Under the pieces are notes generated by a model. The model was not told the DNA's origin. It did no database searches and was given only the letters and a program-made list of their open reading frames with translations. This document shows, one piece after another, positions 1 to 6,831 of a DNA stretch of 8,644 nt. Location: positions 1-8,644 of the forward strand of contig VGLT01000035.1 in the NCBI GenBank assembly GCA_016866635.1. The letters run 5' to 3'. A program made the translations under genes and the position numbers. This stretch comes from Candidatus Uhrbacteria bacterium. Lineage in GTDB: Bacteria > Patescibacteriota > Patescibacteriia > 2-12-FULL-60-25. Position 1 is the stretch's first letter, and every line of letters begins with the position of its first letter.

Positions 1-2
1 TT

Positions 3-1079
3 ATGAGTCTTTATCGTTCTTTCCCAGGCTTGCTACTTGCTACGTGCTGCTTGCTACTTCTCGGCGTTGGTTGTCTCGGCGGAAAAGCCTCCCCCACCGG
101 TCCTGACGGCGGCGTGTACAAAATGAATATTTCTGCGGCAACCTGGCAACAGCTCAAACATCATTCGGTGAATGGCAAAATCGCCAGTACGGGAGACATG
201 AACATCGCAAGCCTCGCGATTGATCCGCAAGATGCATCAACCCTGTATGCAGGAACCGTCGACCATGGCCTCCTCTACTCTCTGGATGATGGTCAATCCT
301 GGATGACGCCGGCATCTGCTGAGGTTAATACCGGACGTATCAATGCGATCGCCGTACACAACAAGGACAAGTGTGTCGTTTATGCGACGCGGCGTAACCA
401 AGTTTTAAAAACCAGCAACTGCATGCGTGATTGGACCAAAGCATTTTTTGATCCCAAGACTGATAAAGTCTTTACCGCTCTTGCCATCGACTGGTTTAAC
501 CCTGCCGTTGTCTACGCCGGTACCAGTGAAGGTGATATTTTCCGCTCACAAGATAATGGTGGATCGTGGAAAGCCGTCCAACGCGTCCAGGGATTTCGCA
601 TCAACAATATTGCTATTGATCCAAAAGATTCTCGCATTCTCTACGTCTCAACCCATGGCGCAGGTCTTGTAAAAAGCGTTGATAGCGGGGCCACATGGGA
701 TCCTATCTTTAAACCATTTCAAGAATTTGATCAGGCAAAACGCGTCACACAGGTTGTCATCGATCCAACCAGCACACAAACGATCTACACTGTTTCTAGG
801 TATGGAATTTTAAAGAGCGTAGATGGCGGAACTGTGTGGAAAGCATTAGCCCTGCCCAATGAACCCGGCTCCGTCGAAATCCGCTCCCTAGCCGTACATC
901 CAAAGAATGGAAAATTCCTGGTCTACGCCACGGATGCATCTGCTGTTTTTAGCCAAGATGGTGGAGCAACCTGGAGCGCGCGTAAACTTCCGACCGCTCG
1001 CGGCGTATCCACCCTCGTCTTTGATCAAACCGCTCAGCCAGAATTATTTCTTGGTGCATTGACTCGACCAAAAAATTAG
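3..1079 (+). CDS. Secreted Asp-box (BNR/sortilin-type) beta-propeller, probable lipoprotein
   Basis: A 358-residue exported protein. The N-terminus has a basic start (R5), a hydrophobic core at about 9-23 and Cys24 followed by Gly-rich sequence, which looks like a signal peptide II. The lipobox (G-V-G-C) lacks the usual Leu at -3, so lipid attachment is probable rather than certain. The mature part carries five clear Asp-boxes (S-x-D-x-G-x-x-W): 93-100, 182-189, 225-232, 272-279 and 317-324, with a degenerate sixth near 137-144. Each is preceded by a strand of the type A-I-D-P, as in BNR, Ycf48 and VPS10 propellers. The likely role is an extracytoplasmic ligand-binding or scaffold propeller. 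No sialidase catalytic residues can be assigned, so I do not call an enzyme. The ATG at 3 fits the signal peptide, but any RBS is outside the window. The stop lies 15 nt before the chosen frr start. The fold is fairly sure; the function is unknown. Confidence 0.82.
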   Translation: MSLYRSFPGLLLATCCLLLLGVGCLGGKASPTGPDGGVYKMNISAATWQQLKHHSVNGKIASTGDMNIASLAIDPQDASTLYAGTVDHGLLYSLDDGQSWMTPASAEVNTGRINAIAVHNKDKCVVYATRRNQVLKTSNCMRDWTKAFFDPKTDKVFTALAIDWFNPAVVYAGTSEGDIFRSQDNGGSWKAVQRVQGFRINNIAIDPKDSRILYVSTHGAGLVKSVDSGATWDPIFKPFQEFDQAKRVTQVVIDPTSTQTIYTVSRYGILKSVDGGTVWKALALPNEPGSVEIRSLAVHPKNGKFLVYATDASAVFSQDGGATWSARKLPTARGVSTLVFDQTAQPELFLGALTRPKN

Positions 1080-1085
1080 GGGAGG
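1080..1085 (+). promoter_or_regulatory. Shine-Dalgarno of frr that decides its start
   Basis: The string GGGAGG ends directly against an in-frame ATG at 1086, leaving no spacer. It lies 9 nt before the next in-frame ATG at 1095. Normal SD spacing therefore favours 1095 as the frr start. Confidence 0.7.
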
Positions 1086-1094
1086 ATGTCGCAT

Positions 1095-1649
1095 ATGCCT
1101 CATCCTATCGACGATCATCGGTCTGAATTTCAAGCCGTCATTGACCATTTTCAAAAAGAACTCCATAGCCTACGCACCGGACGCGCTAGCGGTGCGTTGG
1201 TGGAAGGGATTCGTGTAGAAGCCTATGGCCAATCCATGGATCTAAAATCTACCGCATCGATTACGACCCCGGATGCTAAGACCATTCAAATCGAACCATG
1301 GGACAAATCCATCGTCAAAGATATTGAAAAGGCGTTGATCGAGGCGTCGCTTGGCATGCAGCCGAATGTGGCAGGTACAGTCATCCGCATGGTGATGCCG
1401 CAGATGACCGAAGAAAATCGTAAGACCCTGGTCAAAGTCCTCCATCAAAAAGATGAGCAGGCCAAAGTTGGCATTCGCAACGTACGAGAAAAGGTAAAAA
1501 ACGCGATTCAAGATGATGAAAAAAATAAAGTGATCGGTGAAGACGAAAAGCGCCGACAGCTGGAAAAACTAGAAAAGTCGGTCGGTGAATGGAATGCCCA
1601 AATCGATACACTCACCGCGGAAAAGGAAAAAGAAATTCTCACGATCTAA
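1095..1649 (+). CDS. frr: Ribosome recycling factor
   Basis: A 184-residue RRF, close to the 185 residues of the E. coli protein. With EF-G it splits post-termination ribosomes into subunits in the cytoplasm. The signature R-T-G-R-A-S is at 27-32, in the hinge between the long-helix domain I (about 1-28 and 102-184) and the beta domain II (about 29-101). The conserved helix segment I-R-N-V-R-E is at 127-132. The start is set at ATG 1095 because the SD at 1080-1085 abuts the alternative ATG at 1086, which would add three residues (MSH). glyS begins 11 nt after its stop, so co-transcription with the next translation gene is likely. The usual tsf-pyrH-frr context is not visible here; a secreted propeller gene precedes it instead. 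Identification is secure. Confidence 0.96.
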   Translation: MPHPIDDHRSEFQAVIDHFQKELHSLRTGRASGALVEGIRVEAYGQSMDLKSTASITTPDAKTIQIEPWDKSIVKDIEKALIEASLGMQPNVAGTVIRMVMPQMTEENRKTLVKVLHQKDEQAKVGIRNVREKVKNAIQDDEKNKVIGEDEKRRQLEKLEKSVGEWNAQIDTLTAEKEKEILTI

Positions 1650-1660
1650 ACGACGATCCT

Positions 1661-2989
1661 ATGATCAGCCCAGAACAGAAAATGGAATTGCTCGTGTCAC
1701 TCTGTAAGCGACGTGGGTTTGTGTATCCAGATTCTGAAATCTATGGAGGGTTTGCCAATGCGTGGGATTACGGTCCGTATGGAGTTGAATTAAAAAACAA
1801 CATTCGTGATGCGTGGTGGAAGCGGTTTGTGCACGGACGAGAAGATGTGATCGGCATCGAAACACCCATCATCCAACATCCAAAAGTCTGGGAGGCGTCC
1901 GGGCATATCGCAACCTTTTCCGATCCATTGGTGGATTGTAAGAAGTGTCATCATCGCTTTCGTGCAGATCAGCTCGAGACCAACCATTGTCCAGATTGTG
2001 GAGGTGAACTCACCGAATCTCGCCATTTTAATTTGATGTTTCAGACACACATCGGCGTGACTCAGGATGCTTCCTCTATCGCCTATTTGAGACCAGAGAC
2101 CGCCGCCGGCATGTTCACAACCTGGAAAAATGTGCGTGACTCCATGCGTAAAAAAATGCCGTTTGGAGTCGCACAGATCGGTCGTGCTTTTCGCAACGAA
2201 ATCACTCCGGGAAATTTTATTTTTCGTACACGCGAATTTGAACAAATGGAAATCGAGTATTTTGTGAAACCAGAAGATGCTCCGCGCGCGTTTGAAGCAT
2301 GGTTGGAGGAACAAAAAACCTGGATGACAGAGGTGCTCCACGTTGATCCGTCCCATGTCGTCTATCACGAAATTGCGAAAGAAGATCGCGCTTTCTATTC
2401 TGACCGAACGATCGACACGGAGTATCTCTATCCCTTTGGACAAAAGGAGCTCTACGGTATTGCAAATCGTACGAACTACGATCTCTCACGTCACCAAGAA
2501 TTTTCTGGCGAGGATTTACGCTGGTTTGATCAAGACACAGGTGAACGTTTTCTCCCCTATGTGATTGAGCCAACCTGGGGATTAAGCAGGACCGTGCTCG
2601 TCGTACTGCTTGAACACTTCGACATTGATGAGGCATCCACGGCCGATGGTGAAGACAAAGAACCACGGATGGTGTTGCGCTTGCCTCCACGCCTCGCCCC
2701 CGTCAAAGTCGCGATCCTCCCGCTCCAGAAAAAAGACGGCCTCGCAGACACAGGGCGTGCACTTGCCCGCGATTTGCGTCAGAGTGGATTGATCGTCGAA
2801 TACGATGAATCGGGTTCCATTGGTAAACGGTATCGACGACAGGATGAGATCGGTACACCCTGGTGCGTGACCATCGACTATCAAACCAAAGATGATCAAA
2901 CCGTCACGGTTCGTGATCGCGATGCGATGACACAGGAAAGAATCGCGATGAGCGATTTGAAAAATGTTCTTCAATCAAAATTAGCATGA
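1661..2989 (+). CDS. glyS: Glycyl-tRNA synthetase, single-chain (alpha2) class II type
   Basis: A 442-residue enzyme that charges tRNA-Gly with glycine in the cytoplasm. The N-terminal motif 1 region (about 20-75) is followed by an inserted Cys4 zinc site (C93-x-x-C96, C110-x-x-C113). Class II motif 2 lies at about 177-201 (F-R-N-E, then R-T-R-E-F-E-Q-M-E). Motif 3 lies around 302-318 and reads G-L-S-R, keeping the class II Arg. The C-terminal anticodon-binding domain begins at about 345 and contains the G-x-I-G-K-R-Y element at 385-391. This is the alpha2 form, not the alpha2beta2 GlyQ/GlyS form of E. coli. The frame stays open upstream to 1589, but that part overlaps frr; ATG 1661 lies 11 nt after the frr stop and gives the usual N-terminus. 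No strong SD is visible. Its stop overlaps the ATG of the M16 gene by 4 nt (ATGA), which suggests translational coupling. Confidence 0.95.
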   Translation: MISPEQKMELLVSLCKRRGFVYPDSEIYGGFANAWDYGPYGVELKNNIRDAWWKRFVHGREDVIGIETPIIQHPKVWEASGHIATFSDPLVDCKKCHHRFRADQLETNHCPDCGGELTESRHFNLMFQTHIGVTQDASSIAYLRPETAAGMFTTWKNVRDSMRKKMPFGVAQIGRAFRNEITPGNFIFRTREFEQMEIEYFVKPEDAPRAFEAWLEEQKTWMTEVLHVDPSHVVYHEIAKEDRAFYSDRTIDTEYLYPFGQKELYGIANRTNYDLSRHQEFSGEDLRWFDQDTGERFLPYVIEPTWGLSRTVLVVLLEHFDIDEASTADGEDKEPRMVLRLPPRLAPVKVAILPLQKKDGLADTGRALARDLRQSGLIVEYDESGSIGKRYRRQDEIGTPWCVTIDYQTKDDQTVTVRDRDAMTQERIAMSDLKNVLQSKLA

Positions 2990-4228
2990 TCACCTCTAAA
3001 CAACTTAAGAACGGGATGCAAGCTATTTTAATCCCGCAAAAAGGCGCGACCTCCACAACCGTCATGGTGTTTGTGCGCGTGGGATCGCGTTACGAGAAAA
3101 AAGAAATTAATGGCGCCTCACACTTTCTTGAGCATCTCTTGTTTAAGGGAACCAAAAAGCGACCGGATGCGCTCATGATCAGCAAGGAACTGGATCGCTA
3201 TGGTGCGGAATTTAATGCGTATACCGGAAAAGATTCGACCGTCTACTATATTAAAATGGATGCGGCCCACACTCCCCTTGCTATCGACATGTTGCATGAC
3301 ATGTTGTTTCACTCGTTATTTGATACAAAAGAAATGGATCGTGAGCGCGGCGTGATCATCGAAGAAATTAACATGTACGAGGATAATCCACGCATGCATA
3401 TCGAAGATCTCTTGGAAGAAGCGGCATTCCCTGGGAGTACCCTCGGTTGGAACATCGCCGGTCCACGAGAAGTGATAAAAAAGGTCCCACGCCAAGCCAT
3501 CGTGGATTATCACCACGCCTACTACATCCCCTCTCGCATGACCGTCGTGGTTGCTGGAAAGGTCGTACCTGAAACCCGGTCTCTGCTAGAAAAGAGTTTT
3601 GGGCGCGTTTCGGAACCCAAAAAACATCTTGATGATGCGTTCGTGCCATTTGCGGTCCCGGAAAAACTTTCTGACCCATTTCGATTACAGTCAAAGCCCA
3701 CCGAACAGGTGCAACTCGCCCTGTCCTTCCCCGGGTATCCGTATGACTATCTTTGGTGGGAGCATGTCTTCGCGTTTGTTTACGGAAGTACGTGAACGTC
3801 GTGGCTTGTGCTACTCCATCAGCGCATCTCATCAATCATTGGAAGATACGGGGATGCTGGTCATTTCTTCCGGATTAAAGAAGACCGCATTCCGCGAAGC
3901 AATCGAAGTGATCGAAAAAGAATTGAAAAAAACACGAGAGAAGCTACTAGCTCCGGATGAAATCAAACGTGCCAAAGATCATGTACGCGGAAAATTGATG
4001 TTGTCTCTCGAGGATTCTGCAAATCAAGCAGAGTGGTATGGCAAACAATGGATGTTCCAGAAAAAATTCTTGAGCCCAGAAGCCCGTCTGAAACAAATAG
4101 AAGCGGTCACGGCACATAAAATAAAACAGGTGGCAAATCACATCTTTCACCCCCAAAAGATGGCTCGTGCGGTCATTGGACCGTACAAATCCAAGACAGA
4201 GGTTGAACAATATCTCAAGATGAATTAA
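2986..4228 (+). pseudogene. M16 (insulinase/MPP-like) zinc peptidase, frameshifted by internal deletion
   Basis: Two consecutive reading frames together make one M16 peptidase. The first (2986-3795 with stop) has the inverted zinc motif H46-x-x-E49-H50, a third zinc ligand E127 and partner E120, spaced as in pitrilysin. It runs in register to F-P-G-Y-P-Y-D at 3727-3747 and then turns to unrelated residues before a stop at 3793-3795. The family continues in another frame from 3746 with T-I-F-G-G-S-M-S-S-R-L-F and then the substrate-binding R...Y stretch (R-E-R-R-G-L-C-Y), ending at 4226-4228. Relatives carry about 11 residues between these blocks; here they are missing and the frame changes, which implies a net loss of about 35 nt at 3745-3748. 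Intact, the protein would be about 425 residues, the usual size. As written, the first ORF makes a 269-residue N-terminal half with the metal site but without most of the C-terminal domain. The cause may be a real mutation or an assembly error. Confidence 0.85.
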
Positions 4229-4244
4229 GGTATTCGCGGATTCT

Positions 4245-4979
4245 ATGAAGTGGATCATTGCGAATTGGAAAATGCATTATGGGCCGATCAAGGCAGGTGC
4301 CTGGATTCGCGCCTTTCGACGGGAACGATTGCCCAAGGATGTCGAGATTGGTGTCGCAGTCCCACACATTTCACTAGCCGCGGCACGGGCCTCATTAGGT
4401 CGTGCCAGCGCTCCACTCTTAGGTGCGCAAAATGCTTTTTGGGGAAAAGAAGGTGCCTTTACCGGTGAGACCGCGCCCGAGATGTTACAAGAGCTTGGGA
4501 CCTCCTTTTGTTTGGTGGGTCACAGTGAACGTCGCATACATTTAGGAGAAACCGATCAGATGGTTGGAAAGAAGGTGGCGGCGCTCGCAGCGGTCGGGAT
4601 CAAGCCAGTCGTGTGCGTCGGCGAAACTAAAGCTCAACGTGATAAAAAAGAAACGCTCAAGGTGGTCAAGGCACAATTGACAGCGGCGCTGACCACTTCT
4701 GATCTCCTGGTGGCTTATGAGCCTGTTTGGGCTGTGGGATCTGGCAAAGCCTGCTCGCCGGAAATCGCCAAGCAGATGCATGAATCTATTCGAGAGATTT
4801 TGAAGAAAAAGTTTGGCGCGCGCGCAGAACAGATCCCGATCTTGTATGGTGGATCTGTGGACGAAAACAATATTCACGAATACTTTTCTACAACGGATAT
4901 AGACGGAGTGTTGGTAGGCGGCGCCTCCCTCGACCCTCGTACGTTCGGCCTCCTGTGCCGTGCTGCGGCTCGAGGATAA
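4245..4979 (+). CDS. tpiA: Triosephosphate isomerase
   Basis: A 244-residue TIM-barrel enzyme that interconverts dihydroxyacetone phosphate and glyceraldehyde 3-phosphate in glycolysis. The catalytic set is complete: N7-W-K9-M, H93 in G-H-S-E-R-R, and general base E159 in A-Y-E-P-V-W. The phosphate-gripping loop 6 follows (A-V-G-S-G-K at about 163-168). The second phosphate site Y-G-G-S-V is at 201-205 and G-V-L-V-G-G-A at 221-227. Length is near the usual 250. The start at ATG 4245 gives the standard N-terminus 16 nt after the stop of the broken M16 gene; the only SD-like string (AAGG near 4227) is rather far from it. The next gene starts 1 nt after its stop. Identification is secure. Confidence 0.97.
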   Translation: MKWIIANWKMHYGPIKAGAWIRAFRRERLPKDVEIGVAVPHISLAAARASLGRASAPLLGAQNAFWGKEGAFTGETAPEMLQELGTSFCLVGHSERRIHLGETDQMVGKKVAALAAVGIKPVVCVGETKAQRDKKETLKVVKAQLTAALTTSDLLVAYEPVWAVGSGKACSPEIAKQMHESIREILKKKFGARAEQIPILYGGSVDENNIHEYFSTTDIDGVLVGGASLDPRTFGLLCRAAARG

Positions 4980-4980
4980 T

Positions 4981-5892
4981 ATGATTCTCTCATTCATCGC
5001 TTTTCCTATCGCAGGAGCGAGCCTCATCATTGCCGCAGTCTTGGTTGCGCGTCATTGGAAAGAATTGCGCCTCCTCAATCCCCTTTCCATCAAAGAAGAA
5101 CGCGAACGCCAACAACGTGATACATTGATCCAGCGTCGATTTGAACGGTTACACGCAGATAAAATCAAACCATTCCAACGCTTGGTCGAACGCCTCAAAC
5201 AGGCGGCTCGCAAACAGTATCATCGAGCCTATGAACGCCTGCAGGCGTTTGAGGCGTTGTATAAAAATATTAAACAACCATTCTCGGCGATCGCCCCATC
5301 CACGCGCGACCGTATTCAAACCCTGTTGCGTGATGCGCGATCCCTGATGCGTGATCTTAAATGGGCTGATGCCGAGCGCCGCTATTTGGAAGTCTTATCC
5401 ATCGACACGCGTCAAGCCGAAGCCTATCGTGGGTTGGGAGAAATTTATTTAAAACAAAAACTTTACCCGCAAGCCAAAGAAACGTTTGAATTTTTAATCA
5501 AAATGAAAGAGGCTGATGATGGGACATATGCTGGTTTAGCCGACATTGCAGAAGAACTGGACCAGGTAGAAGAAGCAGAGGACATGCGCCTCAAAGCCGT
5601 GGAGCACAGCCCACGCCAGGCCTATCGCCATGCTCAATTAGCTGAGTTTTACCTGGAACAGGGCGAGCCCGCAAAAGCCTGGCCCTCCGCCAAACGCGCG
5701 AGTGATCTGGAACCGATGAGTGCCAAATATTTAGAATGCTCTCTCGAGGTTGCTGTTTTGCTCAAAGATCGCAAAGAGGCGCGCCAACGGTACGACCGCT
5801 TACGCTTGCTGGCAGAAGACCGAACCAAATTTCAAAGCTGGAAAGAAAAGGTGGAGACGCTAGAGGCAAAGGGCTCCGCGCTTGCCAAATAA
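4981..5892 (+). CDS. Membrane-anchored TPR protein
   Basis: A 303-residue protein with one N-terminal membrane helix (about 2-23, ending in R-H-W-K). A long, very basic and charged helical stretch (about 35-95) follows, then a series of TPR-like helix pairs at roughly 112-145, 146-179, 180-213, 214-247 and 248-281. The clearest repeat is A-Y-R-G-L-G-E-I-Y near 148-156 with its second helix to about 175. The topology suggests an inner-membrane anchor with a scaffold on one face. Since the Arg/Lys-rich side is just after the helix, that side is likely cytoplasmic. The start is ATG 4981, 1 nt after the tpiA stop. The SD GAGGA at 4972-4976 lies inside the end of tpiA with a 4-nt spacer. A GTG at 4960 in the same frame is a weaker alternative. 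The specific partner is unknown. Confidence 0.85.
   Translation: MILSFIAFPIAGASLIIAAVLVARHWKELRLLNPLSIKEERERQQRDTLIQRRFERLHADKIKPFQRLVERLKQAARKQYHRAYERLQAFEALYKNIKQPFSAIAPSTRDRIQTLLRDARSLMRDLKWADAERRYLEVLSIDTRQAEAYRGLGEIYLKQKLYPQAKETFEFLIKMKEADDGTYAGLADIAEELDQVEEAEDMRLKAVEHSPRQAYRHAQLAEFYLEQGEPAKAWPSAKRASDLEPMSAKYLECSLEVAVLLKDRKEARQRYDRLRLLAEDRTKFQSWKEKVETLEAKGSALAK
5234..5249. repeat. 16-bp perfect palindrome inside the TPR gene
   Basis: AACGCCTGCAGGCGTT reads the same on both strands, with no central spacer. It lies in the coding region for the charged helix of the TPR protein. It could be an operator-like dimer site or chance arising from Arg/Gln/Ala codons; no second copy was noticed in the window. 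Confidence 0.4.
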
Positions 5893-5910
5893 AGAAAAAA
5901 ACTTTAAACT
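5882..5910 (+). promoter_or_regulatory. Putative sigma70-type promoter for the tRNA-Thr/tRNA-Tyr pair
   Basis: TTGCCA (5882-5887) and TAAACT (5905-5910) are separated by 17 nt. Transcription would start near 5917, shortly before the tRNA at 5926. The -35 box lies in the last codons of the TPR gene. The -10 match is moderate, so read-through from the upstream operon remains possible. Confidence 0.45.
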
Positions 5911-5925
5911 TTGGCCACAATTTAT

Positions 5926-6001
5926 GCCGTTGTAGCTCAGTTGGTAGAGCACATCCATGGTAAGGATGAGGTCACCGGTTCAATCCCGGTCAACGGCTCC
6001 A
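5926..6001 (+). tRNA. tRNA-Thr(GGT)
   Basis: A full 76-nt cloverleaf with encoded CCA. The acceptor stem 5926-5932 pairs perfectly with 5991-5997, the discriminator is T, and CCA is at 5999-6001. The D stem is GCTC/GAGC. The anticodon stem CATCC/GGATG closes a 7-nt loop with anticodon GGT at 5959-5961, which reads ACC and ACU. The T stem is ACCGG/CCGGT around TTCAATC. It is followed after one base by tRNA-Tyr, so both are probably cut from one precursor. Confidence 0.97.
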
Positions 6002-6002
6002 C

Positions 6003-6088
6003 GGGTGGGTACTCAAGCGGTCAACGAGGGGAGACTGTAAATCTCCTGGCATACGCCTTCCAAGGTTCGAATCCTTGCCCACCCACCA
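6003..6088 (+). tRNA. tRNA-Tyr(GTA)
   Basis: An 86-nt class II tRNA with a long variable arm, as bacterial tRNA-Tyr has. Acceptor GGGTGGG (6003-6009) pairs with CCCACCC (6078-6084); the discriminator is A and CCA is encoded at 6086-6088. The anticodon stem GGAGA/TCTCC holds loop CTGTAAA with anticodon GTA at 6037-6039. The T stem is CAAGG/CCTTG with loop TTCGAAT. It sits one base after tRNA-Thr(GGT), a Thr-Tyr pairing also known from the thrU-tyrU cluster of E. coli. Confidence 0.97.
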
Positions 6089-6090
6089 CC

Positions 6091-6118
6091 AAAAAATTCC
6101 CATTCAAGGGAATTTTTT
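6091..6118 (+). terminator. Intrinsic terminator of the tRNA pair
   Basis: An 11-bp perfect stem (AAAAAATTCCC with GGGAATTTTTT) around a 6-nt loop ATTCAA, ending in a run of six T. It starts 2 nt after the tRNA-Tyr CCA. The A-run on the 5' side would also work on the minus strand. Confidence 0.92.
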
Positions 6119-6134
6119 GTTAGTCTAGATACCT

Positions 6135-6581
6135 GTGCTGATCCCCTACCTACTTCGTCGATTTCCTCGTTTTCGCTCCTTCCGTATTCGAGTACACCTG
6201 GATGGGCGTGTAACCGTCTCTCAACTCCCCCGCCTGACACACAAGGATTATCTGAGACACAAAGAAGCGGCCCGTGCACTGGTGATCGAGCGAATTGGGT
6301 ATTTTAACCACGTGTATGGATTTCCTTTTAACAACATTTTTATCAAAAACCAAAAAACCTGTTGGGGCAGTTGTTCTAAAAATAAAAATTTGAACTTTAA
6401 TTATAAGATCGCGTTCCTCCCTCCTCGGCTCGCCGATTACATCATGGTGCACGAGCTGTGTCATCTTCAAGAGATGAACCACTCCAAACGATTTTGGATG
6501 CTCGTGGTCAAAACGATTCCTGATCACACCATACGACGACGAGCATTAAAAACAGCGAGCCCTTCTCGCTCAAGACCATGA
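6135..6581 (+). CDS. YgjP-like (DUF45) zinc metallopeptidase-fold protein
   Basis: A 148-residue protein with the diagnostic core of the YgjP/DUF45 family. It has W-G-S-C-S at 77-81, a strand with N-x-N near 87-89, then the zinc helix H106-E107-L-C-H110 and the third ligand H116 in N-H-S-K-R-F-W (115-121). This is a gluzincin-type metal site like that of SprT/WLM proteins; the substrate is unknown. The C-terminus after the zinc region is short and Arg-rich, as is usual. At 148 residues it is much shorter than E. coli-type YgjP, mainly at the N-terminus. The start is GTG 6135, the first start codon after an in-frame TAG at 6126-6128. No SD is visible, and the terminator ends 16 nt upstream, so how it is transcribed is unclear. 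Confidence 0.88.
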   Translation: MLIPYLLRRFPRFRSFRIRVHLDGRVTVSQLPRLTHKDYLRHKEAARALVIERIGYFNHVYGFPFNNIFIKNQKTCWGSCSKNKNLNFNYKIAFLPPRLADYIMVHELCHLQEMNHSKRFWMLVVKTIPDHTIRRRALKTASPSRSRP

Positions 6582-6688
6582 CAAGCGAGAAAACGCCTAT
6601 CTACAGGCCCACGCCCTCACACGTCCAACAGACGATCGAGAGCGTGGGTCTCGATCGTTATATTGACGAAACGTCTATGATATGCTAA
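6578..6688 (+). CDS. Possible 36-residue ORF coupled to the YgjP-like gene
   Basis: An ATG at 6578 overlaps the stop of the previous gene (ATGA) and opens 36 codons (begins MTSEKTPIYRP) to a TAA at 6686-6688. The coupling and ordinary codon use are compatible with a real short peptide or the 5' remnant of a gene. The same stretch also carries two strong RNA helices and a promoter-like box, so it may be non-coding. I do not recognise the peptide. Confidence 0.2.
   Translation: MTSEKTPIYRPTPSHVQQTIESVGLDRYIDETSMIC
6605..6658 (+). other. Two overlapping, partly exclusive RNA helices
   Basis: Helix B pairs 6632-6641 (ACGATCGAGA) with 6649-6658 (TCTCGATCGT): 10 perfect pairs around a 7-nt loop GCGTGGG. 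Helix A pairs 6605-6614 (AGGCCCACGC) with 6642-6651 (GCGTGGGTCT): 10 pairs with one G-U, and it uses the whole loop of helix B plus three bases of its stem. Both cannot form fully at once; a pseudoknot or an attenuator-like switch is possible. No run of T follows, so it is not a classical terminator. Confidence 0.5.
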
Positions 6689-6691
6689 GAA
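6663..6691 (+). promoter_or_regulatory. Putative promoter before the orphan start at 6739
   Basis: TTGACG (6663-6668) is followed after 17 nt by TAAGAA (6686-6691). An extended -10 alternative, TGA-TATGCT (6678-6686), lies in the same stretch. The -35 box and the bases after it resemble the better promoter at 7937-7965 (both TTGACGAAA, then CTATG), which supports a shared host promoter style. Confidence 0.4.
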
Positions 6692-6717
6692 TAGTCTTCG
6701 CTCTTTTCATGCAATCA

Positions 6718-6776
6718 CTGCCCGTTAAGGATAGGAATATGGCTAATTTTAGTCACATTCTTTCTTGAACGGGCAG
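6718..6776. repeat. 9-bp inverted repeat enclosing an orphan start codon
   Basis: CTGCCCGTT (6718-6726) and AACGGGCAG (6768-6776) are perfect inverted copies 41 nt apart. The space between them holds an SD (AAGGA, 6727-6731) and the 9-codon ORF at 6739. As RNA this would put an RBS in a large loop. As DNA it could mark the edge of an insertion. It does not match the orientation or core of an integron attC site. Confidence 0.45.
6739..6768 (+). CDS. Nine-codon ORF with a good RBS (leader peptide or gene remnant)
   Basis: AAGGA at 6727-6731 lies 7 nt before ATG 6739, which opens MANFSHILS and then stops at TGA 6766-6768. The promoter, SD and start are well spaced, but the ORF ends just where the right arm of the inverted repeat begins and the composition starts to change. 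It may be a leader peptide or the stump of a host gene whose body was lost. Not recognised. Confidence 0.25.
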   Translation: MANFSHILS

Positions 6777-6831
6777 AATAACGAGAAACGCCCAAAGAAC
6801 CCAACCCGTCGAGCAGACGGAAAAACCATCC

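Noticed and set aside
28..58. Repeated CTTGCTAC-like words in the signal peptide region of the first gene
   Set aside because: Imperfect and short; explained by Leu/Ala/Cys codon repetition in a hydrophobic signal core.
1086..1094. Earlier ATG of frr adding three residues
   Set aside because: The SD abuts this ATG with no spacer, while ATG 1095 has a normal 9-nt spacing.
1589..1660. Upstream extension of the glyS frame
   Set aside because: It overlaps the end of frr in another frame, and GlyRS homologues begin at about the MISPEQK position.
3740..3770. Programmed +1 frameshift joining the M16 halves
   Set aside because: No slippery codon or stimulator is evident, and about 11 conserved-region residues are missing, which a frameshift alone would not restore.
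5926..6088. tRNA 3' ends as attachment sites for an integrated element
   Set aside because: No partial copy of either tRNA 3' end is seen around the foreign segment, and no integrase is present.
6718..6776. Integron attC-like site
   Set aside because: The arms are in the wrong order for the RYYYAAC...GTTRRRY cores, and there is no integrase gene or cassette array.
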